Shown in pieces: positions 8,858 through 17,780 of a stretch of DNA of 64,000 bases; position 1 is the stretch's first letter; each line of letters starts with the position of its first letter. Below the pieces are notes generated by a model. It was not told where the DNA came from and did no database searches. It worked only from the letters and a program-made list of their open reading frames with translations. Origin of the DNA: Neisseriales bacterium (GTDB lineage Bacteria; Pseudomonadota; Gammaproteobacteria; Burkholderiales; UBA11063); assembly GCA_008017155.1 (NCBI GenBank), contig SSGX01000005.1, positions 56,619-120,618 of the forward strand, in the 5' to 3' direction. The position numbers and the translations under genes were made by a program.

Positions 8858-9973
8858 GTGAATTTTAAAAATTTGGCAATCCGATATGTTTGGATTGCTT
8901 TAATGGGGGTGGCAATTAGTGCATGTAATGGTGGTGGTAGTTCACCGGCGCCAACCCCAACGCCAACCCCAACGCCAACGCCTGGACCAACACCGGCACC
9001 GCCACCAGCATCAGCAAGAGTTCCAAACGGAGCGAGTGTTAATAGTATTGATGTTGATGCAGAGGAGAATGTAATCGCAGGTACTAATGGTGGCTATGTT
9101 TATCTCTCAAGATTGGCTACTGAGTCGTGGCAGTTGATTGATAATGTACCAGTTCCTGATAGTGGTAATATTACTAAAGTATTAATCCAGAGTGATAGGG
9201 ATTTATATGTTTCTACTGCGAATGGAAATGTTTATATGGATGAGTATGCGGTTGAATCATCAACTTGGCAGCTGATTGGCGGAGGAGTTATACCAGACAA
9301 TGTCGGGATTACCTATATCGCTACTACTCCAACAAATGATGTAATAGCTGCAAGTTTTGCACGTAATGTTTATAAATCTGAGTCAGGTAGCGCTGCTTGG
9401 GTGCCTGTAGCTGCAGGTCCGATTCCAGATACTAATGGCACAATCAACACTATGAAAGCTACTCGCTTGGGGAATATCGCCGTAGGGACAAGCAATGGAC
9501 TAGTCTATTTTTCTAGTGGTTATGGAGCATCAGTTTGGACTGCTGCTGCTGGTGGAGCTGCTTTACCGAGTGGAGGAGCATGTCAAGCTATTGAGAACGT
9601 TGGAACTAGAGTATATGCAGGTAGTACCAATGGGCTTATATATTATGTTGATGTAGGTACTACTCCAGTTTTAACTTGGACTCTTGCTGGAAATAATTCA
9701 TTACCCGATCATGGTTTAGTAACAGATCTAACCGAGGATGCAGCAGGAAACTTATATGCATCAACTTCTTATGGTTATACTTACATCTTAGATACCGCTA
9801 CAAATAATTGGCTTCAGATTGGCAATGGTCGTTTACCGATTGATTCTATGCCAAGTAATGCAACTGCAATTGATGCGCGGGGCAGATTGTATGCAGCTAG
9901 TACTGCTGGTTATGTTTTCTATACTTCTTTAAGTGCTGGCGAGAGCTGGGTAGCTGTTGCAGCTGGTAATTAA
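8858..9973 (+). CDS. Seven-repeat beta-propeller-like lipoprotein
   Basis: 371 aa, starting at GTG with GGAG upstream. The lipobox is ISAC-NGGG, followed by a Pro-Thr linker encoded by a hexanucleotide repeat. Then come seven repeats of about 45 residues, each with an N/YG-x-VY-type strand (NGGYVYLS, NGNVYMD, ARNVYKS, NGLVYFS, NGLIYYV, YGYTYIL, AGYVFYT), a W-x-x-(I/V/A)-(G/A) strand and often a PD turn. Seven such repeats suggest a seven-bladed propeller, a scaffold for protein or glycan binding. It is a paralogue of the protein at 22157. It follows the large 6254 gene and probably shares its promoter. Confidence 0.7.
   Translation: MNFKNLAIRYVWIALMGVAISACNGGGSSPAPTPTPTPTPTPGPTPAPPPASARVPNGASVNSIDVDAEENVIAGTNGGYVYLSRLATESWQLIDNVPVPDSGNITKVLIQSDRDLYVSTANGNVYMDEYAVESSTWQLIGGGVIPDNVGITYIATTPTNDVIAASFARNVYKSESGSAAWVPVAAGPIPDTNGTINTMKATRLGNIAVGTSNGLVYFSSGYGASVWTAAAGGAALPSGGACQAIENVGTRVYAGSTNGLIYYVDVGTTPVLTWTLAGNNSLPDHGLVTDLTEDAAGNLYASTSYGYTYILDTATNNWLQIGNGRLPIDSMPSNATAIDARGRLYAASTAGYVFYTSLSAGESWVAVAAGN
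8951..8980 (+). repeat. Hexanucleotide repeat encoding a Pro-Thr linker
   Basis: Five in-frame CCAAC(C/G) units, then degenerate copies to about 9000, encoding PTPTPTPTP. Changes by whole units would keep the frame and alter linker length. It is a local GC-rich patch in AT-rich DNA. Confidence 0.8.
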
Positions 9974-9984
9974 ACTTTATTTAT

Positions 9985-10055
9985 TTCTATTGTTTTAATT
10001 CTTACAATAGAATAAATTTGTGTGAGAAGCGATGGTGTTTCCCTTTCACCATCGC
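9985..10055 (+). other. Two hairpins downstream of the 8858 gene
   Basis: TTCTATTGT (9985-9993) pairs with ACAATAGAA (10004-10012), and GCGATGGTG (10029-10037) pairs with CACCATCGC (10047-10055). Neither has a long T-run, but together they probably end the 6254-9973 transcript. Confidence 0.45.
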
Positions 10056-10106
10056 CATCACCGATTAGAACTTTGTGTATTTAGACCATTTTATTTTTCT
10101 GCCTTG

Positions 10107-10145
10107 GTGCTGTATTTCGAACCGCTATGGTACAGCACTCTTTTT
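10107..10145 (+). terminator. Rho-independent terminator-like hairpin
   Basis: GTGCTGTA (10107-10114) pairs with TACAGCAC (10131-10138), then TCTTTTT. It isolates the next dyad promoter from upstream reading. The 9974-10510 gap otherwise holds only AT-rich sequence and that promoter. Confidence 0.6.
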
Positions 10146-10333
10146 AATAATTATTGATGCCACATTTTCAGCATCACAATCAATTGTTTGATGCCCTTGA
10201 ATAATTAACCTGTCATTTTTGTTGTTTAACGCTACATGTATTCTGGGTTTATTATATGTGGTGATCTAAAAATTGATTATTGTTTGCATCTAATATATTG
10301 TTTTGTAATTTTAAATGTATTTTTTTGATTTGT

Positions 10334-10381
10334 CAATAGATGTTTTTATCTATTGTGAGAATTGTAGTTAATTGTTAATAT
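10334..10381 (+). promoter_or_regulatory. Dyad operator plus -10 box upstream of the 10511 gene
   Basis: Perfect CAATAGAT-N6-ATCTATTG at 10334-10355, then exactly 20 bp, then TAATAT at 10376-10381. The leader to the start codon is about 120 bases. Confidence 0.75.
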
Positions 10382-10510
10382 TTGTGTTTAAGAAACTGAC
10401 AGATGTAGAAATTTCTAGGATGAAAAAATTTTAGGAAAAAAGCATTTGTTATGATCAAGAATACTCAGTCAGTATTCTAAATTAAATAAATTGTGATTTA
10501 AAAGGAAAAT

Positions 10511-12109
10511 ATGATGAGAAAGAGAAAAGTAATATTATCTTGCATATTGCTTAGCATTTTAGCTAGTGGAGCATTTGCAGCTGTTGAAAGCAAGAAAAAT
10601 AGCTTAAAGTCTGCTGTCAGTGATACTTGGGCGGTGATTGGCGCTCCAACCTTACAAGCTACAGAAATGCCTACTAGTACACTTAGCTGTATTAATGCCT
10701 CTGCAGAAAGAGTTAATATTGGTGGTTCTCCACGTTTTAGTATGAATTTTGATACTGCTGCTTCAAGCGAAGATATTTCCCGTACCTTTAATATTGGTGC
10801 TGGTGGATCAGGAGCAATTCCTGGCGTACTTGTCGGTGCTAATGCTTCATTTGCTTCGAAAATAAAAAATAATGACTATACTTATAACCTTACTTATTTA
10901 TCTACCAGTTCAGTAGCCAAGGCAGAATTTATACCTAGCTATGGCAATAGCAATTTAAGTGCAGATGGGCTAAGTGTATTGGCTTCTGGAAAGGATGCAT
11001 TTTTTCAGACTTGTGGTGATTCTTTTGTCAGTAGTATGGATGCTGGGGCTCTCCTAGCTGTTAATGTGGCAATCAAATTCAAAAGTAAGCAGGATATGCT
11101 GTCTTTTATGGAAAGTGCTTCTTTAACTCTTAACGCTGAAAGTGCAGCTAATGTAAGTTTGAATAACTTAATTGATTATACCGAAAGTCATTTGGCTACG
11201 AATGCAATGATTTCTATTTCAGCACTTCAGAATGGTGGAACCCCAGAGAAGCTTGCTGAAGTTCTTACCGGTAGCGGAGTTACTACTTGTACCTCTGGCG
11301 ATTCAAAAAGTTGTGCGACCTTAATTTCAAATATCGTAGATTACGCTAACGGTCTTGGTGCACAAATTAGAGATAAAGATAACAATCTTATTACCAAAAA
11401 TTTATACTATTATAATCCAGTATTATCTTCATATGCATCACTTGGTATTGATGTTCCCAAGCCAAGTTTACTTTCATCGGCAGCGGTAAATGCACAGCTT
11501 AAAGTGGCTGATGAGTTAAATGATTTGCAAGCAAAAATTGATTTTCTAAATAATTACAATACGAGTACCTTGCAGACACAAACCCTTTCGGATGTTAAAT
11601 CTTATGTTGCAGCTCAGACACTAGTATTGAATAATAGGGTAAACTTTATTAAGTCAAAGGTTGTTGATTGTTTTAATGCTCAGGCTGAAACATGTCCTGC
11701 TATAGTTGAACAAATAGAAAATACGTTTAAGAATAGCACTTCAGCATATAACTTTGACGAAAGTAAATATAAGAAATTAAAAAATAATTCCTGGTCATAT
11801 GTGCTAAATGGTGATTTGACTTATCTTATCCCAGTTTCTTTTGCCAATACCTTTGTAACTGAAACAAGCAATAGTAAAACAAATAACAAGGTTGTACAAG
11901 GATATACTTCTGAAGAGAATGGTGTTTCCTATATTAGTGAATTTGATATTCCTTATAAAACTACTCTAGGTGGTGAAGGAACATATAAGTGTTTACCAGC
12001 GACTGGAGATAGCAAATTTGCTAATGCACGTAGATTCACATGTAGTAGTAAGAAATTATTCTCTAAAAAAATTGATCTACAATTTACTAAATCTGAAGAT
12101 CTACTTTAA
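10511..12109 (+). CDS. Exported protein, paralogue of the 20214 lipoprotein, faintly MACPF-like
   Basis: 532 aa with a cleavable signal peptide (ILLSILASGAFA) and no lipobox, unlike its paralogue at 20214. The two align over most of their length: FFQTCGDSFVSSMDAGALL (about residue 163) matches FYKSCGDGYVNSEDYTAG, and the central ISALQNGG / DYANGLGAQIRD segment matches VALSQLGG / TYAGSFADQIKDP. The Cys-Gly-Asp-x-aromatic-Val block followed by long strands recalls the Y-G-T-H-Y signature of MACPF/CDC pore formers, but the match is loose and I offer it only as a hypothesis. RBS AAAGGA. The 12164 propeller-like lipoprotein follows 54 bases later. Confidence 0.55.
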   Translation: MMRKRKVILSCILLSILASGAFAAVESKKNSLKSAVSDTWAVIGAPTLQATEMPTSTLSCINASAERVNIGGSPRFSMNFDTAASSEDISRTFNIGAGGSGAIPGVLVGANASFASKIKNNDYTYNLTYLSTSSVAKAEFIPSYGNSNLSADGLSVLASGKDAFFQTCGDSFVSSMDAGALLAVNVAIKFKSKQDMLSFMESASLTLNAESAANVSLNNLIDYTESHLATNAMISISALQNGGTPEKLAEVLTGSGVTTCTSGDSKSCATLISNIVDYANGLGAQIRDKDNNLITKNLYYYNPVLSSYASLGIDVPKPSLLSSAAVNAQLKVADELNDLQAKIDFLNNYNTSTLQTQTLSDVKSYVAAQTLVLNNRVNFIKSKVVDCFNAQAETCPAIVEQIENTFKNSTSAYNFDESKYKKLKNNSWSYVLNGDLTYLIPVSFANTFVTETSNSKTNNKVVQGYTSEENGVSYISEFDIPYKTTLGGEGTYKCLPATGDSKFANARRFTCSSKKLFSKKIDLQFTKSEDLL

Positions 12110-12122
12110 TCACAAGTTTGCT

Positions 12123-12139
12123 ATTACTGAATAAGTAAT
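12123..12139 (+). other. Small hairpin between the 10511 and 12164 genes
   Basis: ATTACT (12123-12128) pairs with AGTAAT (12134-12139). It is short and AT-only, but sits where the other two modules also carry hairpins. Confidence 0.35.
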
Positions 12140-12163
12140 GTATATAATAGAAAGAAGAATATT

Positions 12164-13117
12164 ATGAAAAATAAATTAAAAGTAAATTTAATCGCTGGAA
12201 TAGTTATTGTGAGCACGCTTCTTACCGCGTGTAATGGGGGTAATAACTCTTCCTCTAACGGTAATAGTGTAAATTCTGCTGATAGTGATACTCTGTATGG
12301 GTTAAGTTATGATCCAGTTACTAGTAGTGTCTTCAGTACTAATGAGAATGGGGTGCTATGTAGAATTTCAGCAAAAAATATTCCTGATAATATGGTGTGT
12401 AATTTGGTAGCTCCTAATAATATTCATCTAGCAAGTCAGCTTAAAGATGACAATAAAGGAACTATTTATGCATTGGGTGTGCAGGCTAAGACAGGGGATA
12501 ATTTCTTATTAAAATATCATACAGAGAAAAATACATGGAATACTGTCGCAATTGATCTACCATTTAGTCTTTCGTTTAATAAATTAGAGTTATATAGTGG
12601 AAATCTTTATCTTACAGATAAGAATGACTCTGCTCTATACACAATTAATCTTGTTACTAATAAAGTTGAATCTGTACCTGATTTTGTTGTTCCAGGTAAT
12701 GGTGAATTAATGGCAATTAATAATAGTACAGGAGCGGTTCTCTATACAGTTCAAGAAGCTGTGGAATCAAATTTTCAAACTACTATTCTTTCACAAACTT
12801 ATTCCAAACTTCTTAGTAGTACTGCATCTACACAATGGTCAAAATATGGACCAGGGGATAGAAACATTAATGATTCAAATTATGTAAATGACACTATTTA
12901 CGCTTGTGCTGAATCTGATTTTGTTTATGATTATCATCCTACCGGATCAACTGATAATTTTAGTTGGAAAATACTTAAAAATGGATCTCAACCAGGATAC
13001 TTCTCATGTGACTATTTAGCTTCTAATGGAAATGATTTGCTATATTATGTGGAAGGAAAATGGACAAGTAACGAGAAGTTTAATAATAAATATGTTAGCT
13101 CAGTAAAAATAAAATAA
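12164..13117 (+). CDS. Lipoprotein, probable beta-propeller-like repeats
   Basis: 317 aa with lipobox LLTAC-NGGN. After a Ser/Asn linker the sequence alternates strands of the kind DTLYGLSYDP, GTIYALGV, NLYLTDK, AVLYTVQE, DTIYACAES and DLLYYVEG, spaced 35-50 residues. This resembles propeller blades but is more divergent than the 8858 and 22157 proteins. The IPDN turn also occurs in those two. It follows the 10511 gene and probably shares its promoter. A strong hairpin follows the stop. Role unknown; surface binding is an inference. Confidence 0.55.
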   Translation: MKNKLKVNLIAGIVIVSTLLTACNGGNNSSSNGNSVNSADSDTLYGLSYDPVTSSVFSTNENGVLCRISAKNIPDNMVCNLVAPNNIHLASQLKDDNKGTIYALGVQAKTGDNFLLKYHTEKNTWNTVAIDLPFSLSFNKLELYSGNLYLTDKNDSALYTINLVTNKVESVPDFVVPGNGELMAINNSTGAVLYTVQEAVESNFQTTILSQTYSKLLSSTASTQWSKYGPGDRNINDSNYVNDTIYACAESDFVYDYHPTGSTDNFSWKILKNGSQPGYFSCDYLASNGNDLLYYVEGKWTSNEKFNNKYVSSVKIK

Positions 13118-13124
13118 TTATCTT

Positions 13125-13180
13125 GCATATTAATCGGCTAGTTTCTTACTTTGAAACTAACTAGATTAGTATGCTTTTTA
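13125..13180 (+). terminator. Strong terminator after the 12164 gene
   Basis: A long, slightly imperfect stem: GCATA-x-TAATC (from 13125) and TAGTTTC (13138-13144) pair with GAAACTA (13153-13159) and GATTA-x-TATGC (to 13174), followed by TTTTTATTTT. This closes the 10511-13117 unit. Confidence 0.75.
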
Positions 13181-13221
13181 TTTTCATACGTCTAATGATT
13201 AGTGATGATTAGAGTTCAATT

Positions 13222-13461
13222 ATGGCAACAATTATTTTTTATGACTATCCGGAAAGTTTACTTTGTAATTACCGTAAGTATAGACAGTTTACTGAGTTGG
13301 AGTTACCTAACAAAATCAGGGTTTCTGTTCAAGGAGTTCCTCAAAAGATTGATAAGGGATATCAGTTTACTTTCGTTTATTTGCGTAAATATCAAAATGA
13401 AATATTGACTACTCTATCTAAGATGCTAGAGAGAAATGAAATTTGTAGTTATTCAATCTAA
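13222..13461 (+). CDS. Small hypothetical protein
   Basis: 79 aa beginning MATIIFYDYPESLLCNYRKY, with no signal peptide. I do not recognise it. The composition is ordinary (mixed charged and aromatic residues), which favours it over a shorter overlapping frame at 13202. There is no clear ribosome binding site. It lies after a strong terminator and before the exported protein at 13513, so its promoter is unclear. Confidence 0.35.
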   Translation: MATIIFYDYPESLLCNYRKYRQFTELELPNKIRVSVQGVPQKIDKGYQFTFVYLRKYQNEILTTLSKMLERNEICSYSI

Positions 13462-13512
13462 TAATTATAAAGACAATTAATTTAAAATTTTAAAAACTGT
13501 AAAAAAGAGTCC

Positions 13513-14436
13513 GTGAAACAAATTATATTTTTCCTGATATCTGGATGTTGGTTGAACTTTGCGATTAGTAATGTATTTGCAGATGATGTACATTTAAGTG
13601 CACAAATTTGTAATAAGACTCTAAGTCAAAAAGTCTTTCACTTTAGAGAAATAGAGCATGGCTACGCAAGCGTAGATGGTAAAGTGGGTAAGTTATTCTA
13701 TTTACAGCCTAATAAGTGTAATGTAATTAATTATTCAATGAAATTTAGCGGTAACGATAATGATGGTAGTCGCTATCTAATGTTTATTGATAGTCTTACA
13801 AAAGGTACTTTTAAGATTCACGGAGAACACGTTAGTAGTCAAGCCATTGCTTCTTATGTTAGTGATTTTGACATACCGGGATATGTGTATATTGAGAATA
13901 ATAAAGGTATATTTAATGTGGGTCGAAATACGAGTGACTCTAGATTAAATGTTGACATAATTAATCAGCCAAAATCAATATTTACTAACTTTGGTAATGG
14001 CTGTATTAAGGATATATCTACTGGCCTAGTTTGGGTAGCTAGTCCTAGTTTGCTTGGTTATGGCAGTTGGGATCTACTATATAGAAAAGTCATCCAGATG
14101 AATACGTTGCCTACCGCTATTGATTATCATTTATGTGGTTATAGTGATTGGCGAATGCCTACGAAGTATGAATTAAATATTCTTGCTCAACATGCAAAAT
14201 TATCAGGTGCAGATACGCCATATGCAGAATGGTTTAATAAAAATGGCTTTCATGATATTCGATACGATTACGGCTATTGGTCGATGTCTGCAAACCACAC
14301 ATACCTTGGTAATCTGGAGTGGAGTGTTAATATGTTTGATGGCGATGTTAGTATTCAAAATTTGGATTTGTACCATTACGTTTGGCCAGTGCGAGGTGGA
14401 CATTATCCTGTAAAAGATAAATTGATTATTAAGTAG
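13513..14436 (+). CDS. Exported DUF1566 (Lcl C-terminal) domain protein
   Basis: 307 aa, starting at GTG with AAGAG upstream. The signal peptide ends SNVFA-DD. Residues ~35-150 form an unknown N-terminal domain beginning HLSAQICNKTLSQKVFHF. The C-terminal ~140 residues are a DUF1566 domain: IKDISTGLVWVAS, LCGYSDWRMPTKYELNIL, DYGYWSMSA and VWPVRGG. The same two-domain layout occurs at 16077 (AQICN/AHICN, LCGYNDWRVPT, YVWPVRGG), so they are paralogues. DUF1566 domains resemble formylglycine-enzyme/C-type-lectin-like folds on secreted proteins. It has no dyad promoter immediately upstream. Confidence 0.75.
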   Translation: MKQIIFFLISGCWLNFAISNVFADDVHLSAQICNKTLSQKVFHFREIEHGYASVDGKVGKLFYLQPNKCNVINYSMKFSGNDNDGSRYLMFIDSLTKGTFKIHGEHVSSQAIASYVSDFDIPGYVYIENNKGIFNVGRNTSDSRLNVDIINQPKSIFTNFGNGCIKDISTGLVWVASPSLLGYGSWDLLYRKVIQMNTLPTAIDYHLCGYSDWRMPTKYELNILAQHAKLSGADTPYAEWFNKNGFHDIRYDYGYWSMSANHTYLGNLEWSVNMFDGDVSIQNLDLYHYVWPVRGGHYPVKDKLIIK

Positions 14437-14595
14437 TGCATTATTTACAGTAAACAAAGAAAAGCATAAAAACAATATTTATTATCTCATACTATTTTGT
14501 ATTTAATTTGATATTTTTAAATACTAGTTCTGTGAATATGAGTAATTGTAATTTTTATCTTCAATAAAAGCTTTAACATATTTTTATTAATTTGT

Positions 14596-14643
14596 CAATA
14601 GATAAGATCATCTATTGTGAAATATTTTGGTGAAAGTTACAAT
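14596..14643 (+). promoter_or_regulatory. Dyad operator plus -10 box upstream of the 14740/14936 unit
   Basis: Perfect CAATAGAT-N6-ATCTATTG at 14596-14617, exactly 20 bp, then TACAAT at 14638-14643. The spacer bases (AAGATC) differ from the other sites, so the arms rather than the centre are conserved. The 14437-14595 stretch before it is AT-rich with nothing recognised. Confidence 0.75.
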
Positions 14644-14739
14644 TCAGTATTATAAATAGTTATCTAAAAAACGGCTGTTCTTTAGGATAAAATATTTTAG
14701 CAAGCTATAACTTTTACAATAGGATGTTAAAGAAAAAAC

Positions 14740-14856
14740 ATGAAAATAATTACAAAAATTTTTAAATTATTTGTTTCAAGTATGGCTAAGGCAGGTGAAG
14801 TCGAGGTACTTACTTATGCCGCATTAGCCAAAACGTCAAATGATAATGTACTGTAG
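14740..14856 (+). CDS. Short ORF, 38 aa, first in a dyad-promoter transcript
   Basis: ATG at 14740 after an AGAAAAAA stretch; the peptide starts MKIITKIFKLFVSSMAKAGE and ends SNDNVL. It has a basic amphipathic N-terminus and no recognised family. It would be the first translated frame of the operon leading to 14936. It could be a small protein, a leader peptide or chance. Confidence 0.35.
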   Translation: MKIITKIFKLFVSSMAKAGEVEVLTYAALAKTSNDNVL

Positions 14857-14935
14857 AGTTGTACTTAAATTGATAATTAATACTGATTAAATTAATTTAT
14901 ACAAGTTCATATATTTTTAAGAAAGATTCAAAAAA

Positions 14936-16084
14936 ATGAAATTAAAGTATCCTAAAATTATTTTGTCAATCCTATTGGTTGGTTTATCATTTAACTTGTT
15001 TGCCGATATCAATTGGGATTGGAGAGCAATTCCTCTAGATGGTACTCCCCTAGAGGGTAGAAGTCCCAGTTTAACTACAGTAGGTGGTTTAACCGATAAA
15101 GGTGGACAGCCTGTAGTTCTTTTATACAGAGATAGACCTAGTTATAGTAGTGGTAATATTTGGGCAGCAACTTCAACCGTTTATGGAAATAATATATATC
15201 ATTGGCGCAAAGAACTAAATCCATTATTTAAAGATTCTGGAGATAATCCGTCAGTGGTATCACTAGAAGATGTTGATCAAGATGGAGATCAACAAATTGT
15301 TGCTACGTATGAACAACTTGGCTCTAGTAGTAGTAATCAGTCGAAGATAATGGCGGGTATTGGTACAATCGTTCAAGGAGATGTTCTTGTTTGGAGCAAA
15401 TTTTCTTTGGCTGGCGAAGGCATGTTTTATGGAGCTGGTTCTTCTATGGCAGCGATTGGTAAAAATCGAGATGGTAATCAGGAGGTGTTAATTGTCTATC
15501 AGAAACAAAATGATACACTACAAGCTAAAATTGGTACAGTAGATAAAGCTAATAATGCTATTTCGTGGAGAGATGCTGATAATTTTTGGGATGGAAATCA
15601 CTACATCAAAGGAAACTACCCAAGTGTAGCCTATCTTGGTAAAGATGATAGTGGTAATCGGTTGGTACTTATTGTACACAATGATTATGGTTCTAATGAT
15701 AGCAAAGCAAGGCAAAGGATATGGGCAGAAATTGGAACTATAGATAAGTATACTGGTAATTTAGATATTAGATATTCTGAGAATTTCTTTGATAATAATA
15801 CTAGCAGAAGTACATTGATAACTTTACTAGGGAAAGACAACGAAGGAAATCAAAGAGTGTCAGTTGGTAATAAACTTGGTACGATAGATGTTAAAGCCCC
15901 ACGGTTACATAAATATGCTCAAATTAGATGGCAGGATTTTAATGGAACTTATGCCTCTAATGTTCCTGCTGGTTATGACGATGCTGGTAATCCAATTCTA
16001 TTTGGTGTAACTACGGGTCTAAATTCAGGTATTACTAATGATACTAAGTTGTATTTTGGAATTGGAAAGATAACAAATGAATAA
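14936..16084 (+). CDS. Exported repeat protein, FG-GAP/propeller-like
   Basis: 382 aa with signal peptide ending FNLFA-DI. Repeats of about 60 residues share SP/PSV(A)-L-x-D/GKDxxGN-x-x-V(L)IVY (SPSLTTVGGLTDKGGQPVVL, PSVVSLEDVDQDGDQQIVA, SMAAIGKNRDGNQEVLIV, PSVAYLGKDDSGNRLVLIV, LITLLGKDNEGNQRVSV). The D-x-D/N-G-D/N loops resemble the calcium-binding loops of FG-GAP/VCBS propeller repeats, so an integrin-alpha-like propeller is plausible. Its stop overlaps the next gene's start by 8 bases, implying translational coupling with the DUF1566 protein at 16077. Confidence 0.55.
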   Translation: MKLKYPKIILSILLVGLSFNLFADINWDWRAIPLDGTPLEGRSPSLTTVGGLTDKGGQPVVLLYRDRPSYSSGNIWAATSTVYGNNIYHWRKELNPLFKDSGDNPSVVSLEDVDQDGDQQIVATYEQLGSSSSNQSKIMAGIGTIVQGDVLVWSKFSLAGEGMFYGAGSSMAAIGKNRDGNQEVLIVYQKQNDTLQAKIGTVDKANNAISWRDADNFWDGNHYIKGNYPSVAYLGKDDSGNRLVLIVHNDYGSNDSKARQRIWAEIGTIDKYTGNLDIRYSENFFDNNTSRSTLITLLGKDNEGNQRVSVGNKLGTIDVKAPRLHKYAQIRWQDFNGTYASNVPAGYDDAGNPILFGVTTGLNSGITNDTKLYFGIGKITNE

Positions 16085-16931
16085 CTTTAGAATGAAGAAA
16101 ATACTACTAGCTTTAAGCCTAACAGCTGGCTTTAGTGTGAGCGCTTTTGCTGCTGAAACTAAAATTGATATGCAGGCTCATATTTGTAATAGGACGGCGA
16201 GTCAATCCTTTAATTTTCAGTTTGATGGTGGTAAGCAAGCTGGGTTAGCGAATGACCAAAATAAGCAAGTTTATTTAGCACCCGGAGCATGTCAGGATAT
16301 TAAATTTTGGATGATTGAAAAAAAAAATGATTTTTTACATTTTAAAGATTTATGGACGCCAAGTAGTGGCTTCAATATTCAAGGTGATGCTAGTGGCAAT
16401 TTTATAAATACTTACGTAAATTTGTTTAACTTACCGAATCAATATGCTTACAAGGAAACTATAGGGAGTAATGTTAAAACTTTACAGATTAGCATAATAG
16501 ACAAGCCAAAATCAGGCTTTGTAGAAGTAAATAGAGATTGTGTTCAAGATAAAGCGAGTGGTTTAATCTGGGCTAAGAATGCTAATTTACTTAATCGTAA
16601 TCAATGGAGTGATTCAAAAGCTGCAGTTGATAATATGGATAATAAGCCAGGCTCAGCTGGTTATAACCTATGTGGTTATAACGACTGGCGTGTTCCTACA
16701 GTTGCCGAATTAAAATCTCTTATAGAACATAGCAAACTTTACGGTGGAACCACTCCCTATAATGATTGGTTTAATGCAAATGGGTTTATAAATGTGCAGC
16801 CCTATGACTATTGGGTGTCTACTCTTAGCGGTGATGGCACTTGGTTTTTTTATATGGAGCTCGGTGTTAGTGGTTTGGCTGGTGTGAATGACAGCTACTA
16901 CGTGTGGCCAGTCCGTGGTGGACAGAGGTAA
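16077..16931 (+). CDS. Exported DUF1566 (Lcl C-terminal) domain protein
   Basis: 284 aa and a paralogue of the 13513 protein. I keep the ATG at 16077 because GGAAAG lies seven bases upstream; an internal ATG at 16092 (MKKILLALS) gives a tidier signal peptide but has no ribosome binding site. The signal peptide ends SAFA-AE. An N-terminal domain (AHICNRTASQSFNF) is followed by DUF1566: CVQDKASGLIWAKNAN, LCGYNDWRVPTVAELKSLI, YDYWVSTLSG and YVWPVRGG. Coupled to the repeat protein upstream. A hairpin at 16952-16970 follows. Confidence 0.75.
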   Translation: MNNFRMKKILLALSLTAGFSVSAFAAETKIDMQAHICNRTASQSFNFQFDGGKQAGLANDQNKQVYLAPGACQDIKFWMIEKKNDFLHFKDLWTPSSGFNIQGDASGNFINTYVNLFNLPNQYAYKETIGSNVKTLQISIIDKPKSGFVEVNRDCVQDKASGLIWAKNANLLNRNQWSDSKAAVDNMDNKPGSAGYNLCGYNDWRVPTVAELKSLIEHSKLYGGTTPYNDWFNANGFINVQPYDYWVSTLSGDGTWFFYMELGVSGLAGVNDSYYVWPVRGGQR

Positions 16932-16951
16932 TTTGCTTATTTGATCATTTG

Positions 16952-16970
16952 GCTGAAGCTAGTCTTCAGC
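16952..16970 (+). other. Hairpin after the 16077 gene
   Basis: GCTGAAG (16952-16958) pairs with CTTCAGC (16964-16970) around CTAGT. The T-run is poor, so termination is only possible. Confidence 0.45.
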
Positions 16971-17013
16971 AACTTATTTATTAGGCTATTATCTATTAAA
17001 GAAATTTTAAAAA

Positions 17014-17760
17014 ATGAGAAAACTTGATCTATTTAAATATGATATTGTTTTATTCTTAGTCATTTTCTTTTTAGCATTTTTTACTAGTGCATGCAATAAA
17101 AATATTGGTGATAAAGAAAATAAAATTGATCAGCAGAGTGATTTTGTTTCTGTAAATAAGCCCGTATCAATACAATTAACTGTAGAACCAAGATTAACAA
17201 AAGACATAAAGGGTGACTTTACTAAAAGTATTTCTTATTCAATTCAGGAACGTGCTTGGCATAAATTACTTGATGGTGAGCTTACTTGTCATGTAATGGA
17301 TAATAAGAAGCTTAAATGTAAAAGTACAGATAGCTTAATGAATCTTACAGAAGGGAGAGCCTACCGAATACTTATCTTTAATCAGCATGTTAGTATTAAC
17401 AACAAAAAGGAAAATGATGAAATAGGGTGTGATTATTTTATATACAATAAAGCGCAATTACCAAATTTGCTTATTACAGAAAGGACATCGGGAGAATGCT
17501 TAATCTGGCAATTGAGTCATGATACAGGGTTGAGTGAGCAAGAATTTGAGTATCGCGTTCGTAATATTATAAATAGTAATCACGAGAGTAATTTCGATCT
17601 ATCTTTAGAAGTTTATCGTTTATATAAAAACTATGATACAGAGCATAACTGGCAAAGTGCACTATATGCGTTAGCCAAGCTAATAAAAGAAAATAAGCCA
17701 TTGCCATCTAGTTCAAAATCTCAAATTGAAGGAGGCGGAAGACTTTTTTATAACAATTGA
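17014..17760 (+). CDS. Hypothetical lipoprotein
   Basis: 248 aa. A long hydrophobic N-terminal segment (IVLFLVIFFLAFF) ends TSAC-NKN, a lipobox with Asn at +2. Residues ~50-130 appear beta-rich with Cys pairs (GELTCHVMD, KLKCKSTDS). The C-terminus is helical. I recognise no family. It lies downstream of the DUF1566 protein on the same strand and may belong to the same transcript. A 27-aa ORF follows. Confidence 0.6.
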   Translation: MRKLDLFKYDIVLFLVIFFLAFFTSACNKNIGDKENKIDQQSDFVSVNKPVSIQLTVEPRLTKDIKGDFTKSISYSIQERAWHKLLDGELTCHVMDNKKLKCKSTDSLMNLTEGRAYRILIFNQHVSINNKKENDEIGCDYFIYNKAQLPNLLITERTSGECLIWQLSHDTGLSEQEFEYRVRNIINSNHESNFDLSLEVYRLYKNYDTEHNWQSALYALAKLIKENKPLPSSSKSQIEGGGRLFYNN

Positions 17761-17780
17761 TTGATAAGGAAAGGTTTCAT

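Noticed and set aside
9985..10012. CTATTGT...ACAATAG, resembling operator half-sites
   Set aside because: The halves are in the opposite order (stem of a hairpin), with no -10 box 20 bp away, so it is a hairpin and not an operator.
13202..13408. Overlapping ORF in another frame from the 79-aa protein
   Set aside because: Its composition (Leu/Phe/Arg-rich, no usual start signal) is less protein-like than that of the overlapping 13222 frame.
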